Assembly (NCBI RefSeq): GCF_000759025.1
Contig: NZ_JPOS01000098.1
Coordinates: forward strand, 1 to 64,000
Source: Phaeodactylibacter xiamenensis
GTDB lineage: Bacteria; Bacteroidota; Bacteroidia; Chitinophagales; Saprospiraceae
DNA length: 64,000 nt
Reading direction: 5' to 3'
Within the stretch, counting starts at the first letter, position 1; the number at the start of each line of letters is the position of its first letter. Shown here piece by piece: positions 24,191 through 33,477 of the stretch. The position numbers and the translations under genes were made by a program. The notes below the pieces were generated by a model. That model searched no databases. It had not been told where the DNA came from and saw only the letters and a program-made list of their open reading frames with translations.

Positions 24191-26893
24191 TCAATACTTA
24201 ATAAAAGGCGCTGAATGATAGGGTGTTACAAAGTAATAAGCCCCGGCAGGTATATCCGGTAAGTTAATTGAAATTAGTTCTCCTCTCCTGGCCATACCAA
24301 CCGATATAGTAACCCCACGGGAATCAATAATCCTAAAAGGCACATTCAATTCTTCTCTTGAAGGCAAGGTTATAGTAAACTGCCCATTATTAGGATTCGG
24401 GAAAACAATCAGTTCGTCTTCAACGACTCTTTTGTAATCGTCCACTGAGACTAGATTATTCATCCTTAACCTGCCAATAAAACCATCCAAGCCTCCAAAA
24501 AGCTCGTCTTGCTTATAGACATTTGGTGGGCTAGAAGGAAACCTCCAAGGAAAAGAAACAGTGCTTTCAGATTGTCCCACAAAGTAAAAATCATCCGATT
24601 TCATTGTTGCCGTCCTAATAAAATCTGCCCCATTACCACCAAAGAATGTAGAATAAACCAAATTATACCCTTGGTCAAAAGAAGCAATATAGCACTCTCC
24701 TTCGCCTTCATTAATTGCAATGCCGCCACTTTCCTGAAAGTACGCCTGAGCACTCCCTTGGGGAGGGCATATTGGGAATTCGTTTGAAGAAATGGAAGGC
24801 GCAGTGCAATAATCATTAGATGGCTGAGGAAGATAATTTGTGAATCCTGTAATAAATAGGTTTCCATTATCTTTAAACGTACAAGATTCTCCTAAATATA
24901 ATTGATTAAAAGTCCCAAATGGGGAAAACCCTCCGAATCCAGAAGACCACTGCAAACTCCTGTCTTTAAAAACAGCAATATAATTTCCAAGTCCAATATC
25001 TTGCTGATACCCTCCGCTTGTTGTAGAAGGTATTGTGCTGCAATCCTCTGATGAGCCGATAATTGCTAGCCTGCTAGAATTAGGGTCAAATGCTAAATTA
25101 TTACGACCTGCAATGCTTACGCCATCGTTAGAATGCCCTCCAAAAAAAGTAGACCAGCTAATTGCTCCGTTATTATCAAATTCAGCAATAAAAGTATCTT
25201 CAATTTCGCCAACTGTCCCACCGCCATTATTAAAAGAAAATTGATCTGCTCCACTGGGTTTACAGCCAGGGAAACCTCCTCCAACACCTGGCACAGCGCA
25301 ATTACTCGTATGATATGTTTTTGTCCTTGTAACACCACAAATATAAAAGCTGCCAGTATTTTGATCTACTACAATATCACTGGCGATATCATAATTTGTC
25401 CCCCCAAAATAAGTAGACCAGACCAACTCCAATGTTTGCTCGTCCAGCTCTAGAATAACTGCGTCTCTACTATCGCCAACTGCACTATTATTTGAAGATT
25501 GGTTATAAGCTCCTGCGAGGTTTTCCGTTGGGAAGTTAGTGCTTCCAGAGTTGCCAACTACAAATATTCTGTCCTCAAATTTGTCTACACCTAAAAATCT
25601 ATCCCTTAGTGTCCCGCCGTATACTTTGACACTTCCCAACATCCCATTTTCTTTATTGAATGAGGCGGCAAAACCGTCTAAGCTTGTCAAGTTGGGCAAT
25701 ACATTATCCTCAGGAAAATCAGGTGAATTAGTTTCTCCAACGATAACTACCTTATTGTTAAAACCAACTATGTCTCTTGCAATATCTTCTCGGGACCCGC
25801 CCAGGACGGATAAATATTGAAGGACTGCTTGATTATTAAATTTTGCGACTAAACCATCTGCAGACTCACCACTCAGATCTACTATCAAACCACCATCAAC
25901 TAATGGAAAATCTATATTCCCAGCAAACCCTGTTACAAAAACACTCCCATCCTCATCTACAAAAATCGAGCTTAAATCATCCCCTAAGTCAAATGGGTCT
26001 CCTGTGCCTATTCCTCCAAAAAATGTAACCCATTCATCCTGAGAACTCCCCGAAGTAACCTCAGGTTTCCGCAATTCCACCACCAGCACCTTGGTACTAT
26101 CATAACTCCCCGTACTGCTAAAGCTCACCCGGCTGCCCGCAATACTGTATTCCGGTTTCCAGGCCGTGGATACCTCCTGGCCCAGGCTGTCTATCTGAAA
26201 AGCTTTCGGGGCTGGCAAATTAAAATCTCCTAATGAGGTGCCCACAAACAGGTTGCGTGCTTTCAAATAAAGGGAGTCCTGTCCGTGAAAATCCAGTTTT
26301 AGGTCATTGGGGTCCCCGCCCGGCTGTATGACAAAGTAGTACACTATGCCACTCTCATCAGCAAACATTTGCAGGTTGATGCCATCATAAAGATCGGTTA
26401 CGGCTACCCGGCCGTACTGCCCGACACGTGCCCGGCCTTCCGGGATGTGCCCCAGATAGTAATTCCGGTAGTTGTCCAGTTGGTCCAGCCCGGCTGCGCT
26501 CATCAGGGAAGTCTTGCTGTCAAAAAACGTAATGTCAACGCGGTGCAGGGTATCTGGCGTAGCGCTGCTCGTATCTACGCTGGCGGCCACGAAGCTTAGT
26601 GTGTCGTTCTGCACATATAAAGGCGGATAACTGCCGGTGCTGTAAAAGCGTACACCTTCTACTGATGTTCCTGACGTATCAGTCAGCTGCCCCCGCTGCT
26701 CTGTGAATGCTAAGGCTGGCGAAGCGGCCCCATCCCCCGGAGGTATGGTCAGCTGTTTTTTCGAATACCGCACCAGCATGTATTCCGTAGAGCCATTAGA
26801 CAGCCCGTTTTTGCCCAGCACGGACAAGCCGCCTTCACCATCTAATGCGATAGAGGCCGCTTCATCGTCTTTGCTGTGCAGCCTTTTTTTCAT
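24191..26893 (-). CDS. mosaic SBBP-repeat T9SS-sorted protein, no recognisable signal peptide
   Basis: From the ATG at 26893 the product has 900 residues; a longer TTG start at 26995 gives no signal peptide either. Residues ~10-45 (DDEAASIALDGEGGLSVLGK, EYMLVRY) look like one SBBP repeat. Residues ~60-280 resemble the N-terminal domain of Bacteroidota SBBP proteins (AFTEQRGQ, YRNYYLGHIPEGRARVGQY, VAVTDLYDGINLQMF). Residues ~290-790 hold repeated beta-propeller units (VFVTGFAGNIDFP, IFVVGNSGSTNFP, WSTYFGGTNYDIASDIVVD). A T9SS domain starts at FPNPNNGQFTITL (~831). The 5' third is GC-rich (26401-26460: 42 G/C in 60) and the propeller part AT-rich (25141-25200: 18 in 60), with a break near 26045. 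Missing signal peptide suggests a fused or damaged gene. Confidence 0.7.
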   Translation of the reverse strand: MKKRLHSKDDEAASIALDGEGGLSVLGKNGLSNGSTEYMLVRYSKKQLTIPPGDGAASPALAFTEQRGQLTDTSGTSVEGVRFYSTGSYPPLYVQNDTLSFVAASVDTSSATPDTLHRVDITFFDSKTSLMSAAGLDQLDNYRNYYLGHIPEGRARVGQYGRVAVTDLYDGINLQMFADESGIVYYFVIQPGGDPNDLKLDFHGQDSLYLKARNLFVGTSLGDFNLPAPKAFQIDSLGQEVSTAWKPEYSIAGSRVSFSSTGSYDSTKVLVVELRKPEVTSGSSQDEWVTFFGGIGTGDPFDLGDDLSSIFVDEDGSVFVTGFAGNIDFPLVDGGLIVDLSGESADGLVAKFNNQAVLQYLSVLGGSREDIARDIVGFNNKVVIVGETNSPDFPEDNVLPNLTSLDGFAASFNKENGMLGSVKVYGGTLRDRFLGVDKFEDRIFVVGNSGSTNFPTENLAGAYNQSSNNSAVGDSRDAVILELDEQTLELVWSTYFGGTNYDIASDIVVDQNTGSFYICGVTRTKTYHTSNCAVPGVGGGFPGCKPSGADQFSFNNGGGTVGEIEDTFIAEFDNNGAISWSTFFGGHSNDGVSIAGRNNLAFDPNSSRLAIIGSSEDCSTIPSTTSGGYQQDIGLGNYIAVFKDRSLQWSSGFGGFSPFGTFNQLYLGESCTFKDNGNLFITGFTNYLPQPSNDYCTAPSISSNEFPICPPQGSAQAYFQESGGIAINEGEGECYIASFDQGYNLVYSTFFGGNGADFIRTATMKSDDFYFVGQSESTVSFPWRFPSSPPNVYKQDELFGGLDGFIGRLRMNNLVSVDDYKRVVEDELIVFPNPNNGQFTITLPSREELNVPFRIIDSRGVTISVGMARRGELISINLPDIPAGAYYFVTPYHSAPFIKY

Positions 26894-27254
26894 AGGTAAA
26901 TTATTAATCGGTAAAGAAAATAAAGCATCAAGTGTGCCAGATTCAGGGCATAAAGCCTCCGTCTTTCCGAAGCACAAGTCCTCAAAAAGCAGCAACAGGC
27001 ATATCTATCGGGTAACCGAATTAACGCGAGCGCAGAGCTGTAGCGGGAGTACGTCATCCACTTCAGAGAAGGGAGCGAACGGGCGCGTTCGGATTTTTGG
27101 TAAGATACGTAAATGATAGCAAAGATGCAATGTTAACAAGGAGAAAGGGGGTATGAATTCCGGCATACCGATAGATCAGCTCAAAAATTGCAGCCTAAAA
27201 TATTGGCCTGCGCCCGGCAAACCGCAATAAAAACGCGCAAACCTGCGTATCTAA

Positions 27255-27395
27255 TTAAGCTTGCCAATTTTTTTGATTAAAGGCTTCGTGGTAGAACCTC
27301 AACGCCATTGAGTCGATCTTATAAGTGTAGTAAGACTCCAGGCAGGCTTGCCGCTCCTCCCGATCTCTATCTTCCCACCCGGGCCATAGTACTCC
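27255..27395 (-). pseudogene. short gene fragment, unrecognised
   Basis: An open minus-strand frame of about 46 residues reads VLWPGWEDRDREERQACL then ESYYTYKIDSMALRFYHEAF and a stop. Composition looks protein-like, but there is no ATG and a stop lies just upstream. Family not recognised; it may be the end of a lost gene. Confidence 0.25.
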
Positions 27396-27426
27396 TTAAA
27401 AGCGACTCTGAATTATTAACTGATTG

Positions 27427-27720
27427 ATGAAGCTGCCACAAATGCACGCCTCCCCTACCCTTGGCCAATTACCAGCCCTGTGCCTGGGCGCGAGCTTGTT
27501 CTTCCTTCCACTATTCCGCATTGTACGACGCTTGAAAGGCTTCATTGCCGGTGATGTGGAAGCATACGGAACTGTTGATTAATTGGAGAGGGTGCTATGG
27601 GGTTTTGGTGGTAAGTACTATGCGGACAAATATTTGAGATGGTTCACGAAAGCGCTTTTTAACATTGTCACCCTGGTGACAAAACGCAAGGTGAGCAAAA
27701 TAAACAGCGCCCATTCCTGA
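27427..27720 (+). pseudogene. small ORF interrupted by an in-frame TAA
   Basis: From ATG 27427 the frame reads 51 residues (MKLPQMHASPTLGQLPALCL, a hydrophobic stretch, then FRIVRRLKGFIAGDVEAYG) to a TAA at 27580-27582. In the same frame it continues for 45 residues (GFGGKYYADKYLRWFTKALF, then NIVTLVTKRKV) to TGA at 27718. The continued protein-like composition across the stop suggests a decayed small membrane-associated gene. No family recognised. Confidence 0.3.
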
Positions 27721-27836
27721 AATGCCACTGTAATTAGTGTACCTTTAAGCAAGACAAAGACAAGCGCTTAATTTAGCCTACGCAAAAGCTCAATTACACC
27801 GCTCAACCTATTATTTACCTTAATAACTATTTTAAC

Positions 27837-30800
27837 ATGAATCTTTACGCTTTTTCACCCCCACCCCGCGGGCTTTTTCTGACAATGCTGTTGCTTATGT
27901 TTAGCTATTGGAGCGCCTCCGGGCAGTGCGATAGCCCGACAACAGTAAGCGATGGCAGTTTCGAATCTATTCAATCGCCTTGCACGCCGGGTCAAAATCA
28001 GTACAACGAGGCCTTTAACGATGGCTGCATGGGCGATTGGTTTGCCGGCAAAGGGACACCAACTTTAATTAAGACCGGTACTGTTTCGGATAACTCCGGA
28101 GTGATCAACACGCCATCGGGCGGTGGCAGTTACTATGCGGACCTTCACTCTATTACAACGAACAATACGCCCCCACTGTGCGAACACGAAGCGCTGGTCT
28201 TAGACCTTACGCTAGACCCGGGCTGCTCGTACGACATTACGCTTTGGTCAAGGGTTTACGATCACTCCACAGTTACAGGCGAGTCCTCAGAGCTGACCGT
28301 CTATTTTACTTCCGGAATAACGAATGCGGTGGGCGCAACCGGCCCTCAGAGCTGCCTCAGCGCCCCTATGGATGCGGAAACGCATACGATTAATTCTTTT
28401 ACCTGGGCCCAGTATAGCTTTAATATCCCTGCCGAAGCGGGTGATGATCAACTGGTCATCTTCGCCACTTCAACTAATTCTTCCATCAACTTTCGGACAT
28501 TGATTGACTTGGTTACGGTTGAGGTATGCGAATCAGACCTCAACCCAGGCTTTGTAGCCAATGAAGTTGGAGTCTTCACTTATCAGTTTAACGACTTGAC
28601 CTCTACTACCGCCACCAATAGTGCCGTAGAATGGTGCTGGGATTTTGGCGATGGCACCTATGCTTATACCCAAAACCCGGTACACACTTTCCCGGATAGC
28701 CAGCCCTACACCGTTTGCCTTACTATTAAGGATGAGAATGGATGTACAGCGAAACACTGTCAGGGCGTTGTCGCCCAGCCACTCTGCGATTGCCTGGATG
28801 ACCCGCTTGAAATCAATGCTGACCAGACCTGGACTTCTGACCAGGCGGTGAACCATAACCTGATTGTCAGGACAGGAAGAACCCTGGAGCTTGACCTAAT
28901 GACACTGAATATGGCCCCCGATTGTAAAATTTATGTCGAAAGGGGCGCAAAGTTAGAAGCTATAAATAGTACCTTGACAACTGGTTGTACACAGCCTGAT
29001 AAATACTGGAGCGGTATTGAAGTCTGGGGCAATGGGCTCGTCAGCCATCCTCCTCTTTCTCAGATTACATCTTCTATATATCCCTATTTGCCAGATCACC
29101 ATGGTGTTGTTATTTTAGCTAACTGTGATATTACTAAAGCACATATTGGTGTACTGACGGATAATTTGGCTAACAATGGGCATGAGACCTACTGGCAGCC
29201 TTATGGGACCTGGGGCAAGCACTACGGTGGGATCGTATACGCATTGAAGTCTAACTTTACAGACAATAAGAGAGCTGCGCATATCTCTGCTTTTCCAGCA
29301 AACCTACCTGGAGCGACTACTACCAATATTGAAAACCTTTCCCGATTTCTAGACTGTGTAATTGATGACCCTTTAGATATTAGCACACGCGGTATTTCCG
29401 TATGGGGCAGCGAAGCTGTGCTCTTGGAGGGCAATGACTTCATTGGGCTGAATGGTTATTCTCTTTCCTTTGATGACGCAACCGGTGAAGTCTACGAAAA
29501 CAGGTTTGAGAATTTTGAAACTGGAGTTAAAGTAACGAACACCGCAGGCTACACTACGGGCTTCGACCTTGAAATAGGGAAAGAGTCAGACCCTGCCAAA
29601 GGCAATGAGTTTGTCAATGGAGGACCAGTTGGTGTATGGGCAGAGAATGCGGTTAATTTACAGATACATAATAATCGCTTTGAAACCAATGTAGTCCCAA
29701 TTGCTATCGCAGGGCCGAGTTTCTATGAAGTTACTCAAAATGAGTTTGACAATTTTTTCAGAGGTGGTCAGTTACAGAATACCTTCGAACTTTTTTCTGT
29801 CGCGAATTTTAATTGTAACTCTTATCTGGAAACCGGAGTTGCCGTTGGGGTCCATGTTTGGGGTAACAACGGTAAATTCGAGTTTGAACAAGAGACCTTT
29901 GATGTGGCTGCTGGCCAGGATATGAGGCTAAGTGATTCAGGTACGATTTTGGGAGAGATCGAATCTGCGCAGGGCAGCCCAACTGACCCGGTGCTGAATT
30001 TATTCTCCGGCACTCAGCACATCATTGCACCCGCTACTGAAACCATAGCTTTTACCTATTATCACCCGGGGACAAACCTGACCACGGCCTTCCCTACACT
30101 GATTTTTGTGCCGGATAATACGGGGCAGAATTTTACGAATGTTGGCATCTCTCTTCCTTTTACTCAATATGACGATGGCTGCCTCGAACTCGAAGGCGTT
30201 GGCGACCGCCCCCGTGAGGAAGAATGTAAAACGGAGGAATGTCTGGACTCCCTTAATAACCTGTTAGGCAATAAACGTAGCCTGATTGACGGAGGAGATA
30301 CAGAAAGCCTGCAAAACTCGCTTGCACAGGCACCAAACGAACAAAGTACGTTGGATGCAGTATCCAATGCTGCCCCTTACTTATCAGACGAGGTGCTATT
30401 GGCTGTCTTATCATCTGGCATGGAGCTGTCCAATCAGGAAGCTATATTATTGCAAAATGCGCCGGTTTCTCCTTTAGTCCTAAATACGGCTCAGGGCACC
30501 ATCAGTGATGATACCTATCAAGCCCTGATCGATATCAGAGCATCTGAAGGCTATTCAGCAATGGAAGCTCTACTTGCAGAGATCAGCGACCTTGAATCTC
30601 AGCGATCCGCCGCCTTCAACTATTTGTACGGTACTGCTTTTGTAGAAGGAGACTGGGTAGCAGCGGAAAACTTACTACTGGAGGAAGGTTCGTTCTCTTC
30701 CATACGCAAGCTTATCGGCTTAAAATTACGTACTGGTGCATTTAGTGATGCACAAGCCTACTTGCAGGCATTACCGGTTGAGACTGATGATCAATCAATC

Positions 30801-31298
30801 GTTGCTGACCTGTTGGAACTGGAAGTAGCCTACCGTTCTAACCCCATAGATTACACGCTTTCGGACGGAGACGAGGCCTTCCTCCAACTGCTGGCAGAGG
30901 ATACACTTTCGGCTACCTATACGTATAGCCGCGCATTGTTAAGTACTATGACCGGCGCACAATTTCACCTGCCTATTGCACCTGATGACCAAGTAGATGG
31001 GCTGATACAGCAAAACCAAGGGGCAGCAGTTTCTCAACAATCAAAAATCAGGGCAACGAAAATGTTATTGTCGCCCAACCCTGCAAAAGGTCAGGTGACT
31101 GTAACATTGCCTGTTGATGCTACTCCTGAATGGCGACTCGAGATTTGGAGTTCAAGCGGCATTTCCGTCCGGTCTTTGGAGATAGGCTCCAATCAACATG
31201 ATTTCAACCTGAAAAGCCTGCCAGCCGGATTTTATGTTGTCAAAGCCATCAATAAAGTGGAACCGCTCCAATTACAGCAGCGCTTAATTATACGATAA
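27837..31298 (+). CDS. large PKD / beta-helix T9SS-sorted protein
   Basis: This 1,153-residue exported protein has a signal peptide ending near SASGQ (residue ~29). Residues ~30-235 form a Cys-containing domain like the N-terminal 'SDGSFE' domains of Bacteroidota surface proteins (DGSFESIQSPC, GGGSYYADLHS). Residues ~235-315 are a PKD domain (WCWDFGDGTYAYTQNPVHTF). Residues ~330-680 look like a right-handed parallel beta-helix (GISVWGSEAVLLEGNDFIG, GVWAENAVNLQIHNNRF). An acidic Cys-rich linker (~785-800, REEECKTEECLDSL) and a helical region (~800-1060) follow. A T9SS type A domain starts at LSPNPAKGQVTVTL (~1078). Likely a cell-surface or secreted adhesin; substrate unknown. Confidence 0.8.
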   Translation: MNLYAFSPPPRGLFLTMLLLMFSYWSASGQCDSPTTVSDGSFESIQSPCTPGQNQYNEAFNDGCMGDWFAGKGTPTLIKTGTVSDNSGVINTPSGGGSYYADLHSITTNNTPPLCEHEALVLDLTLDPGCSYDITLWSRVYDHSTVTGESSELTVYFTSGITNAVGATGPQSCLSAPMDAETHTINSFTWAQYSFNIPAEAGDDQLVIFATSTNSSINFRTLIDLVTVEVCESDLNPGFVANEVGVFTYQFNDLTSTTATNSAVEWCWDFGDGTYAYTQNPVHTFPDSQPYTVCLTIKDENGCTAKHCQGVVAQPLCDCLDDPLEINADQTWTSDQAVNHNLIVRTGRTLELDLMTLNMAPDCKIYVERGAKLEAINSTLTTGCTQPDKYWSGIEVWGNGLVSHPPLSQITSSIYPYLPDHHGVVILANCDITKAHIGVLTDNLANNGHETYWQPYGTWGKHYGGIVYALKSNFTDNKRAAHISAFPANLPGATTTNIENLSRFLDCVIDDPLDISTRGISVWGSEAVLLEGNDFIGLNGYSLSFDDATGEVYENRFENFETGVKVTNTAGYTTGFDLEIGKESDPAKGNEFVNGGPVGVWAENAVNLQIHNNRFETNVVPIAIAGPSFYEVTQNEFDNFFRGGQLQNTFELFSVANFNCNSYLETGVAVGVHVWGNNGKFEFEQETFDVAAGQDMRLSDSGTILGEIESAQGSPTDPVLNLFSGTQHIIAPATETIAFTYYHPGTNLTTAFPTLIFVPDNTGQNFTNVGISLPFTQYDDGCLELEGVGDRPREEECKTEECLDSLNNLLGNKRSLIDGGDTESLQNSLAQAPNEQSTLDAVSNAAPYLSDEVLLAVLSSGMELSNQEAILLQNAPVSPLVLNTAQGTISDDTYQALIDIRASEGYSAMEALLAEISDLESQRSAAFNYLYGTAFVEGDWVAAENLLLEEGSFSSIRKLIGLKLRTGAFSDAQAYLQALPVETDDQSIVADLLELEVAYRSNPIDYTLSDGDEAFLQLLAEDTLSATYTYSRALLSTMTGAQFHLPIAPDDQVDGLIQQNQGAAVSQQSKIRATKMLLSPNPAKGQVTVTLPVDATPEWRLEIWSSSGISVRSLEIGSNQHDFNLKSLPAGFYVVKAINKVEPLQLQQRLIIR

Positions 31299-31316
31299 AT
31301 TTTAATTGTTAACTAC

Positions 31317-31351
31317 GCTCCGCATTAAGCCTCATGGGCTCAATGCGGAGC
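31317..31351 (+). terminator. hairpin between the two plus-strand T9SS genes
   Basis: GCTCCGCATT (31317-31326) pairs with AATGCGGAGC (31342-31351), and an inner AGCC/GGCT extends the stem past one mismatch. No T-tract follows, so it may attenuate or be an mRNA-processing hairpin between the 27837 and 31371 genes. Confidence 0.5.
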
Positions 31352-31370
31352 TCTATCATAAGGCTAAAAC

Positions 31371-32903
31371 ATGAAAAACTTTATATTACTCTGCTTTTGG
31401 GCACTGCCAAACCTGCTCTTGTTAGCCCAGCCAACTTTTCACCGTACCTACGACCTTACCAACGGAGCCTCTGAGAATGCTTTTAATATGGTCGCTGTAG
31501 AAGATGGTGTATATGTAAATTGCGCGACTTGGTGCGATGAAGACTTCACTTTCTGTCCTATACTCTTCAAAATCAATAATAGCGGGGACAGCTTGTGGCA
31601 CAGGCAATATAACTACGAGCTAGACATATTTGCTATCTTTGACTATACCTTGGATTCCAACGAGGAATTTTTACACGGTTGTGGAAGGATTCAAGATGAA
31701 GACAGTCTTCCCTTCATTGTTAAAATGAATACCTGGGGCGATACCTTATGGCTAAAGACCTACTATGAGCCCTATTGGGATGTTGCCTTTGATATAGAGC
31801 AGGATCACGAAGGCAACCTTGTAGCATGTGTCCAGGGTGGTAGTTTCGGGGAATTCTCTAACTGTACAGTAATCAAAACGGATCAGGGCGGGAATATGCT
31901 CTGGAGCACAACCATCGAGGATAGCATAGACTATGCCACTGTCGGTCAGCTCGCCATCCTAAACGACAACTCCATCATGCTCGCTTTTTACACTGGACTG
32001 GATTGGTCCAACTACGGAAGAGCTTATCATGTGGCAAAACTAACAAGTGAAGGAGAAGTGGAATGGGTGCGCACCTACGATGAGGTGGATAGATCGGATG
32101 ACTGGCCCGCCCTTATTGCCCCTTACCCGGACGGCGGCTTCGTCACGGGCTGGGCTTTCGATACCATACAGCAGCCCTTTGTGCACCCGGATGAAGGGCC
32201 TTTATTGAGACGATTGGACAGCGATGGGGAAGTCATATGGGAGTATAAATACCTGGATTGGCGCAGCGCGGGGATCATGAATATGACGGTCACAGAGAAT
32301 GGGGATATTGTCATGTGCGGGCTCGCCCCGGAAGCTTTAATCCAAGGCGATGCGAGCCGGGCCTGGATGGCCAGAGTCTCCGGAGATGGAGAATTGTTAT
32401 GGAAACGGTACTTCCAAGCCTTAGCCATTCCTTCAAATACTTTACCATTTAATGATGTAGCCGAGACTTCTGATGGAGGATTAATTGCTTGCAGTTATAT
32501 ACATGATACCTATGCAAACCCCATCCCCGATCCCGACGTCTGGCTGGTCAAGACCGATGCCGATGGCTGCATCACTCCCGGCTGTCAGGACAGTATCCTT
32601 TACGTCAGCGTAGAGGAAATCCCAGGTACCGGAGAGACGACGCTAAGGGAAGTCTTTTTCAAAGCCTATCCGAATCCGGCGCGGGGGCCTATACAAGTGG
32701 AGTTCCTCAACGCCATCCGCTACGAAGAGCCAGCGCTGCGCTTGTTCAATCTACAGGGGCAGCAGGTCCTGCACCAGCGCCTGCAGCGCGGGGCACAATC
32801 CGCAGAGCTGTCTACCAGCGGCTTGCCAAGCGGGCTGTATATTTTGCAGTACTCTTCTGCCGGGCAGGTGCTACAGCAGGAGAAGGTGGTGAAGGTGGAG
32901 TAG
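31371..32903 (+). CDS. propeller-like T9SS-sorted protein
   Basis: This 510-residue exported protein has a signal peptide (MKNFILLCFWALPNLLLLAQ) followed directly by PTFHRTYDL. Residues ~25-400 contain recurring strand patterns such as ILFKINNSGDSLWHRQYNY, IVKMNTWGDTLWLKTYY, VIKTDQGGNMLWSTTIE and RLDSDGEVIWEYKYL, spaced 40-60 residues. This is typical of delta-60/PQQ-like beta-propellers. A T9SS type A domain begins at AYPNPARGPIQVEF (~431). It follows the PKD/beta-helix gene by 72 bases on the same strand, with a hairpin between. A stem-loop after its stop ends the unit. Function unknown. Confidence 0.8.
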   Translation: MKNFILLCFWALPNLLLLAQPTFHRTYDLTNGASENAFNMVAVEDGVYVNCATWCDEDFTFCPILFKINNSGDSLWHRQYNYELDIFAIFDYTLDSNEEFLHGCGRIQDEDSLPFIVKMNTWGDTLWLKTYYEPYWDVAFDIEQDHEGNLVACVQGGSFGEFSNCTVIKTDQGGNMLWSTTIEDSIDYATVGQLAILNDNSIMLAFYTGLDWSNYGRAYHVAKLTSEGEVEWVRTYDEVDRSDDWPALIAPYPDGGFVTGWAFDTIQQPFVHPDEGPLLRRLDSDGEVIWEYKYLDWRSAGIMNMTVTENGDIVMCGLAPEALIQGDASRAWMARVSGDGELLWKRYFQALAIPSNTLPFNDVAETSDGGLIACSYIHDTYANPIPDPDVWLVKTDADGCITPGCQDSILYVSVEEIPGTGETTLREVFFKAYPNPARGPIQVEFLNAIRYEEPALRLFNLQGQQVLHQRLQRGAQSAELSTSGLPSGLYILQYSSAGQVLQQEKVVKVE

Positions 32904-32942
32904 TAGAGATCTGCCACGAGCGGCATACAGCTTGAATTGAGT

Positions 32943-32981
32943 AGGGATAAAGCAGGACGCTACGCCCTCCTGCTTTACCCT
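32943..32981 (+). terminator. stem-loop after the propeller-like gene
   Basis: AGGGATAAAGCAGGA (32943-32957) pairs with TCCTGCTTTACCCT (32968-32981) with a single bulged base. Confidence 0.6.
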
Positions 32982-33111
32982 CATCATATTACCGTGCGTA
33001 CGGTCCTCGCCTGCCTGCCGGCAACGGAAGGTACACGGCTCCTGTTAAACCTTAGTATTGTGCAACGTATTGATTTCCAACTGTACCATGTAGTACAAAA
33101 AAAACCATTCA

Positions 33112-33310
33112 TTAGAGTTTATTAAGGTAGGTTTTGTATAGGGTATGGATGAGTATTTTTTGCCAGATCAAAGAACGCCCGGAACCTCGTAGCCTAAGCT
33201 ACGAAGGTGAGGACCTGCCTGCGTGTCGATACTTCGGCAGGCAGGCGAGATGCAGAGCTGGTGAAAAAGACCATTCAGAGACATACAAAATTTGCGTTAA
33301 TAAACTCTAT
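33112..33310. repeat. ~200-bp imperfect inverted repeat (MITE-like)
   Basis: The left arm from 33113 (TAGAGTTTATTAA...) and the reverse complement of the right arm from 33309 agree at 23 of the first 29 bases. With small indels the similarity continues to about 60 bases (both arms share TTTTGTAT and a T-run followed by CCAG). The centre carries TCGTAGC/GCTACGA (33187-33204) and the 32-bp palindrome. No ORF is inside. The structure fits a non-autonomous mobile element or a large structured RNA. Confidence 0.6.
33214..33245. repeat. 32-bp REP-like palindrome, copy B
   Basis: CCTGCCTGC (33214-33222) and GCAGGCAGG (33237-33245) form a perfect nine-base stem around GTGTCGATACTTCG. It is 29/32 identical to copy A at 20482-20513. 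Confidence 0.75.
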
Positions 33311-33411
33311 TAAGCAGCGCCATACAGGCCAGTTTCGGTTCGCTCGCGCTGCGTAAATCCTACTTGCCAGGGCTTCCTTCAGCCCTTCGGAATAGATTTG
33401 CATGCCATGCA

Positions 33412-33456
33412 AAAACAAAAGCCTGCCCCACAGTTTGCCGGGCAGGCTTTTGTTTT
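33412..33456. terminator. bidirectional intrinsic terminator, 17-bp perfect stem
   Basis: AAAACAAAAGCCTGCCC (33412-33428) pairs perfectly with GGGCAGGCTTTTGTTTT (33440-33456) around 11 bases. The A- and T-rich stem ends let it act in both directions. It lies 21 bases after the stop of the CotH-like gene. Confidence 0.85.
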
Positions 33457-33477
33457 ACTTTTGCTCAATTGCTCCCT

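Larger units (their letters stand above)
26996..27836. other. long gap with decayed ORF pieces
   Basis: These 840 bases lie between divergent T9SS genes. They contain one short minus-strand frame (27255-27395) and a plus-strand frame interrupted by TAA (27427-27720), both listed separately. A near-match to the promoter box (TACCTTTA, around 27739) precedes the next gene. No other structure was recognised. Confidence 0.6.
32904..33477. other. gene-free gap with nested inverted repeats
   Basis: Nothing protein-coding is supported in these 574 bases. They hold, in order, a terminator (32943-32981), a ~200-bp imperfect inverted-repeat element (33112-33310) with a REP-like palindrome at its centre, and a bidirectional terminator (33412-33456). 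Confidence 0.8.
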
